From assembly GCA_030608765.1 (NCBI GenBank), contig JAUWDN010000031.1, forward strand, positions 1 through 8,009: a stretch of 8,009 nt of DNA, written 5' to 3'. How positions within the stretch are numbered: position 1 is the first letter of the stretch; each line of letters opens with the position of its first letter. The notes below the pieces were generated by a model. The model worked only from the letters and a program-made list of their open reading frames with translations, had not been told where the DNA came from and ran no database searches. The stretch comes from Promethearchaeota archaeon. GTDB lineage: Archaea > Asgardarchaeota > Lokiarchaeia > Sigynarchaeales > SOKP01. Shown here piece by piece: positions 7,141 to 8,009 of the stretch. A program made the translations under genes and the position numbers.

Positions 7141-7147
7141 ACCTCCT
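7141..7147 (-). promoter_or_regulatory. Strong Shine-Dalgarno site of the methyltransferase, with long spacing
   Basis: Read on the minus strand, AGGAGGT is a perfect anti-Shine-Dalgarno match, the best in the window. It sits 13 nt before ATG 7127, longer than the usual 5-9 nt. No ATG, GTG or TTG lies in the frame between them, so ATG 7127 remains the best start. Confidence 0.55.
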
Positions 7148-7180
7148 ATATTTTAAGTGATATTAAACCTAATTTTAACT

Positions 7181-7188
7181 TATTTAAA
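7181..7188 (-). promoter_or_regulatory. Candidate TATA box of the methyltransferase
   Basis: On the minus strand this reads TTTAAATA, close to the archaeal TATA consensus. A start about 26 nt downstream would fall near 7158-7160, leaving a leader of about 31 nt that includes the ribosome binding site at 7147-7141. Confidence 0.4.
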
Positions 7189-7278
7189 GATTACTTATAA
7201 CAAGAAAATTGGTCTCCATTTTTTTTAATAGAATATTAGCATTAGTAATAATAAAAATATTGGATTCCTATCTAATAA

Positions 7279-7288
7279 AAATATATTT
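7279..7288 (+). promoter_or_regulatory. Candidate TATA box of the HAAS gene
   Basis: The palindromic AAATATATTT is centred about 25 nt before ATG 7309, the distance expected between an archaeal TATA box and the transcription start. Transcription would then begin at or next to the start codon, giving a leaderless mRNA; this agrees with the lack of a ribosome binding site there. Confidence 0.35.
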
Positions 7289-7308
7289 AATCAAAAAAAT
7301 GAGTAATC

Positions 7309-8009
7309 ATGAGTGAATCTGAGAATAAAATCGTTAAAAATTACCTCAATTCGGTGAAACAAAAACTTCCCGAATGGTTAAAGTGGAAAGAAGAAGAATT
7401 AAAAAATGTGTTAGACGATTTAGAAGCACAGTTATACGGTGAGGCAAGATCAATTTCCGGAGCAGAAGAATTAACTGACGAAGATATAAAGGAAGCTATT
7501 GTAAGAATGGGCACTCCTGAAAGTATAGCTAGATTGTACAAAAACCGAGGCAAACCTAAATTCTATCTAACACAAGAACTTTTTGATTTTTACTTGAGAA
7601 CATTGTTCTTCTTTTTTGGAGTAATCATCTTCATCAATATTATAGTCGCAGCTTTTCAGTTCTTTTTTAGAGTCTGGTGGGAAGTATTAGGATCGATGTT
7701 TTCTGGAATTTGGATTGGGTGTTTAGTAGCTGCTATCGTAATAACTATCGTTTTTGTTTACTTTTCGATGGAAGGGTTCTTACCAGAAGATTTTGGAATT
7801 ATCCCTAAACGCTTAGCTGTTATTTTTCCATTCACATTTTCTGAAGAATATATGGCAGACACAAGAGCATACACGAAACAACACATAGAAGAAGCTAGAA
7901 TGCTTGGAAAAGAAAAACTGGCGGCAGCCAAAGCTCGAGTAGAAGATAGGTTAGCTGAAAGCAAAATTTTAAGGGAAGAAAGGCGAGCAGAGGCTAAATT
8001 ACTTCGGAA
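7309..8009 (+). CDS. HAAS-domain two-pass membrane protein with charged helical tail, 3' end cut off
   Basis: The frame runs 233 codons from ATG 7309 to the right edge and is incomplete. Residues 9-80 resemble the HAAS (DUF1700-like) signalling domain: YLNSVKQKLPEWLKWKEEEL (12-31), an acidic helix, and the closing EAIVRMGTPESIARLYKNRG (62-81) with the GxPE turn typical of the family. A hydrophobic segment follows at about 97-119 and another at about 130-152. From about 182 the chain is a highly charged, Ala/Glu/Lys/Arg-rich helix likely to form a coiled coil. HAAS proteins commonly pair with PadR-type regulators; none is visible here, though one could lie beyond the edge. The upstream ATG at 7299 opens only five codons and is not the start. 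No enzymatic motif is seen, so the function is unknown; a membrane-anchored signalling or scaffold role is a guess. Confidence 0.75.
   Translation, partial: MSESENKIVKNYLNSVKQKLPEWLKWKEEELKNVLDDLEAQLYGEARSISGAEELTDEDIKEAIVRMGTPESIARLYKNRGKPKFYLTQELFDFYLRTLFFFFGVIIFINIIVAAFQFFFRVWWEVLGSMFSGIWIGCLVAAIVITIVFVYFSMEGFLPEDFGIIPKRLAVIFPFTFSEEYMADTRAYTKQHIEEARMLGKEKLAAAKARVEDRLAESKILREERRAEAKLLR

Larger units (their letters stand above)
7128..7308. promoter_or_regulatory. Divergent AT-rich intergenic region
   Basis: The 181-bp gap separates the divergent methyltransferase and HAAS genes. It is made mostly of A and T and contains candidate promoters on both strands, annotated separately. No stable hairpin, RNA gene or small coding frame is apparent. 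Confidence 0.5.

Noticed and set aside
7128..7308. Small RNA or tRNA gene in the AT-rich gap
   Set aside because: No GC-rich stems, T-loop or anticodon-arm pattern was found on either strand.
7341..7553. 70-codon open frame on the minus strand inside the HAAS gene
   Set aside because: It is the mirror of the HAAS domain coding sequence, which has good family features; the reverse protein is Ser/Asn-rich without motifs.
7758..7964. 68-codon open frame on the minus strand
   Set aside because: It is antisense to the Ala/Glu/Lys-rich tail of the HAAS protein, a composition that naturally yields open reverse frames.

Overview
The window looks like chromosomal DNA of a low-GC archaeon. The strongest evidence is a four-gene run for archaeal ether lipids: a geranylgeranyl reductase, a geranylgeranylglyceryl phosphate (GGGP) synthase and a UbiA-type digeranylgeranylglyceryl phosphate (DGGGP) synthase, headed by a membrane polyprenol/dolichol-kinase-type protein. 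TATA-like boxes at archaeal spacing agree. AT-rich DNA, a GH3 glycosidase and a HAAS-domain membrane protein would fit an Asgard (Lokiarchaeia-like) genome, but that placement is an impression, not a demonstration. No rRNA, tRNA, CRISPR array, transposase or phage gene is visible.

Layout. Positions 1-1590 (minus) hold the N-terminal 530 codons of a GH3 beta-glucosidase-type enzyme that runs off the left edge. A 178-bp AT-rich gap (1591-1768) separates it from the divergent lipid operon at 1769-5673 (plus): polyprenol kinase-like, geranylgeranyl reductase, GGGP synthase, DGGGP synthase, with gaps of 35, 9-18 and 21 bp. The operon meets a convergent gene at 5700-7127 (minus), a gamma-type N6-adenine DNA methyltransferase with a long C-terminal half and no visible restriction partner. 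A 181-bp AT-rich gap (7128-7308) with candidate promoters on both strands leads to a HAAS-domain, two-pass membrane protein (7309 onward, plus) that runs off the right edge inside a charged helical tail.

How the genes fit together. GGGP synthase joins geranylgeranyl diphosphate to sn-glycerol-1-phosphate, DGGGP synthase adds the second chain, and the reductase saturates the chains to give archaeol-type lipids. The first gene belongs to the CTP-dependent prenol/lipid kinase family. It could recycle geranylgeraniol, make dolichol phosphate, or do another step at the membrane; its operon position argues for a link to isoprenoid lipids. G1P dehydrogenase and CDP-archaeol synthase are not in the window. 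The glycosidase, methyltransferase and HAAS protein have no evident link to the lipid genes.

No clearly new system is proven here. The items most worth following are the kinase-type protein co-transcribed with the lipid genes, the methyltransferase with an unidentified C-terminal half, and the HAAS protein with its coiled tail.
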